A DNA stretch of 7,046 nt, taken from the NCBI GenBank assembly GCA_021807655.1, contig JAKBCT010000044.1:1-7046 (forward strand), given 5' to 3'. The stretch comes from Actinomycetes bacterium. Lineage in GTDB: Bacteria; Actinomycetota; Acidimicrobiia; Acidimicrobiales; RAAP-2. A program made the translations under genes and the position numbers. The stretch's first letter is position 1. Every line of letters starts with the position of its first letter. The notes below the pieces were generated by a model. It was not told where the DNA came from. It saw only the letters and a list, made by a program, of their open reading frames with translations, and made no database searches. Below are positions 5,556 to 7,046 of the stretch, piece by piece.

Positions 5556-6265
5556 TGCTCGAGGTTCACGAAGCGGTGGTTCGCTACGGCGCGATCACCG
5601 CGTTACACGGCGTGTCGTTCGAGGTAAACCAGGGTGAGATCGTTACGTTGCTCGGTGCCAACGGAGCGGGTAAGACGACAACCCTTCGGATGCTGTCCGG
5701 CTTGCACGCCCCCCAGAGCGGGCGGATCATGTTTGAGGGCCAAGACGTCACGACGACCAAGGCCCATATGTTCACCTCGCTCGGCATTGGACACGTCCCC
5801 GAGGGCCGGCGCATCTTCCCCCAGATGACCGTGGAAGAGAATCTGGAGATTGGTGCCTTCCGGCGACACGGTTCGTACAGCGATGACATGGATCGTATGT
5901 ATGAGACGTTCCCCATCTTGAAGGAACGGCGCAAGCAAATCGGCGGCAACCTGTCCGGCGGTGAACAGCAGATGCTCGCCATCGGACGCGCCCTCATGGG
6001 ACAGCCCCGCTTGCTCCTGCTCGACGAGCCGTCGATGGGCCTCGCGCCCATGATCGTCGACACGATTTTCCGGATCATCGGCGAGATCCGCGATGGCGGT
6101 ACGACTGTGCTGCTGGTCGAGCAGAACGCGGCCCAGGCGCTTCGTCTCGCCGATCGTGGCTACGTGATGGAGAACGGCCGGATTGTCTTTGGAGACAGCG
6201 CGTCGAATCTGTTGACCGACGCGAGGGTGCGGGCGGTCTACCTCGGCGAGAACGTCGAGTCATAG
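5552..6265 (+). CDS. livF: Branched-chain amino acid ABC transporter ATP-binding protein LivF
   Basis: LivF is the second ATPase of the importer, 237 aa as expected. Two adjacent starts exist: GTG 5552, overlapping the livG stop as GTGA, and ATG 5555, overlapping as TGATG. GGGGGA (5540-5545) lies 6 or 9 bases away, so the start is uncertain by one codon. Motifs in order: Walker A GANGAGKT (35-42), the LivF-typical HVPEGRRIFPQMTVEENL (81-98), signature LSGGEQQ (134-140), Walker B LLLLDEP (154-160), then SMGLAPMIV. The switch position is VEQN (Gln191 in place of His), which is normal for LivF and not a defect. It is the last gene of the operon; 199 bases separate it from the next gene. Confidence 0.95.
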   Translation: MMLEVHEAVVRYGAITALHGVSFEVNQGEIVTLLGANGAGKTTTLRMLSGLHAPQSGRIMFEGQDVTTTKAHMFTSLGIGHVPEGRRIFPQMTVEENLEIGAFRRHGSYSDDMDRMYETFPILKERRKQIGGNLSGGEQQMLAIGRALMGQPRLLLLDEPSMGLAPMIVDTIFRIIGEIRDGGTTVLLVEQNAAQALRLADRGYVMENGRIVFGDSASNLLTDARVRAVYLGENVES

Positions 6266-6269
6266 GGCA

Positions 6270-6286
6270 CAGGTGCAACGCACCTG
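6270..6286 (+). terminator. Short hairpin after livF, possible operon end
   Basis: CAGGTGC (6270-6276) and GCACCTG (6280-6286) form a perfect 7-bp stem with an AAC loop, starting 4 bases after the livF stop. No T-run follows, so it is at best a U-less terminator or an RNA 3'-end stabiliser. Apart from the inverted repeat at 6421-6438, I see nothing else clear in 6266-6464. Confidence 0.35.
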
Positions 6287-6420
6287 ACGAGTAGTTCGAG
6301 TTATCGAGACTCACCGCGTCGATAGTCGGTCCGTGCTGACCGGCCCCGCCACGTCGCGATGAGTCCCGCGGCGACGGTGTCGAGCCAAATCCGTCACGGC
6401 CGTCCCGACATGGAATACAC

Positions 6421-6438
6421 TTACTTATCAACAAGTAA
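6421..6438. promoter_or_regulatory. Inverted repeat upstream of the MFS gene (candidate operator)
   Basis: TTACTT-ATCAAC-AAGTAA has two perfect 6-base arms around a 6-base spacer and stands out as AT-rich in a GC-rich gap. It ends 26 bases before the MFS start codon, a usual place for a TetR- or MarR-type repressor site on an efflux gene. No such regulator gene is in the window, so the binding protein is unknown. I found no convincing -35/-10 pair around it. Confidence 0.45.
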
Positions 6439-6464
6439 CTAATTCTTCGCGAACGGACACTTCG

Positions 6465-7046
6465 ATGGCACTCAAACACGCCCACCCGGAACGGTACAAG
6501 TGGATCGCGCTCACCAACACCACGTTGGGGATCTTCATGGCCACGATCAACGGTTCGATCATCTTGATCTCACTGCCCGCGATCTTTCGCGGTGTCGGCA
6601 TCAATCCACTCTCGCCCGGTAACGTCGGCTACCTGTTGTGGCTTCTTCAGGGCTATCTCCTGGTCACAGCGGTGTTGGTCATCAGTCTCGGACGCCTGGG
6701 CGATATCAAAGGCCGGGTGAGGATCTACAACCTGGGCTTCGCGGTGTTCTCGGTCGCCTCGATCCTGCTCGCCCTCGACCCGTTTCGCCACGGAGCCGGG
6801 GCCCTATGGCTCGTCCTGTGGCGACTCGTCCAGGGGGTTGGCGGCGCCATGCTGTTCGCGAACTCGAGCGCGATTATCGTCGACGCCTTCCCACCCGATC
6901 AGCGCGGGTTCGCGATGGGTATCAACCAGGTTGCCGCGATTGGCGGTTCGTTCGTGGGCTTGATCCTGGGCGGTCTGCTCTCGATTGGTGACTGGCGACT
7001 CGTGTTCTGGGTTTCGGTGCCCGTTGGAATTTTCGGCACCATTTGG
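6465..7046 (+). CDS. MFS transporter, DHA2-like (EmrB/QacA type), 3' truncated by window
   Basis: An ATG at 6465 opens 194 codons that run off the window end. The family has about 14 membrane segments in 450-550 residues, so roughly the first third to two fifths is present. Hydrophobic segments lie near 14-40, 55-75, 87-104, 112-132, 151-172 and 177 onward. Motif A of the major facilitator superfamily is clear as [11 protein letters not shown] (76-86). [12 protein letters not shown] (120-131) is motif B, and [10 protein letters not shown] (161-170) occupies the motif C position. Two departures are seen: the motif C Pro is Leu, and the usual Asp of the DHA2 D1 motif in the first helix appears as Asn29 ([12 protein letters not shown]). 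The ribosome site is weak (GGA, 6455-6457). Related proteins usually export drugs or toxic compounds, but this substrate is unknown. It probably forms its own transcription unit. Confidence 0.85.
   Translation, partial: MALKHAHPERYKWIALTNTTLGIFMATINGSIILISLPAIFRGVGINPLSPGNVGYLLWLLQGYLLVTAVLVISLGRLGDIKGRVRIYNLGFAVFSVASILLALDPFRHGAGALWLVLWRLVQGVGGAMLFANSSAIIVDAFPPDQRGFAMGINQVAAIGGSFVGLILGGLLSIGDWRLVFWVSVPVGIFGTIW

Noticed and set aside
1177..6265. A urea-type (Urt) importer in place of Liv
   Set aside because: No urease or Urt-linked genes nearby, and the permeases and ATPases match Liv hallmarks closely; the binding-protein ligand still cannot be proven from sequence alone.
6359..6442. 27-codon ORF (ATG 6359) before the MFS gene
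   Set aside because: No ribosome site and no motif; it ends just beyond the inverted repeat by chance.
6450..6464. CGAAC...CTTCG element before the MFS gene as a third LexA box
   Set aside because: The right arm lacks GTTC and the spacer is too long; it does not fit CGAAC-N4-GTTCG.

Overview
The window reads as chromosomal DNA from a fairly high-GC actinobacterium. The evidence is frequent GTG and TTG starts, purine-rich Shine-Dalgarno sites, a Gram-positive-type LexA with a CGAAC-N4-GTTCG operator, and C/G-rich third codon positions. The class Acidimicrobiia is my best guess, from the general feel of the LexA and transporter sequences only. No rRNA, tRNA, CRISPR array, insertion sequence or attachment site was seen.

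Layout. Positions 1-279 hold no gene I can support, only palindromes and a possible hairpin. lexA (SOS repressor) lies on the minus strand at 280-918. The divergent gap (about 919-1176) carries two LexA-box-like operators with a plausible lexA promoter between them. It also carries a 42-codon Cys-rich small ORF (1038-1166) whose stop codon overlaps the Shine-Dalgarno of the next gene. From 1177 a complete branched-chain-amino-acid-type (HAAT family) ABC importer runs on the plus strand: secreted substrate-binding protein, a strong intrinsic terminator, then permeases LivH and LivM and ATPases LivG and LivF joined by three GTGA stop/start overlaps. After a 199-base gap with a short hairpin and an operator-like inverted repeat, a DHA2-like MFS transporter starts at 6465 and is cut by the window end.

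How the genes work together. The binding protein would capture a leucine/isoleucine/valine-like ligand outside the membrane and deliver it to the LivH-LivM channel, powered by LivG-LivF. The terminator after the binding-protein gene would make that protein in excess over the membrane complex, with livHMGF fed by readthrough. lexA is a separate transcription unit, and the MFS gene is probably another.

No wholly new system is evident; most of the window is ordinary. The most interesting part is the lexA/binding-protein intergenic region. Its small ORF has two CxxC pairs and a Leu/Val-rich end with two adjacent TTA codons, which fits either a tiny zinc-binding protein or a regulatory leader peptide. 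Also notable are the binding protein's apparent lack of a lipobox and departures from MFS motifs in the last gene.
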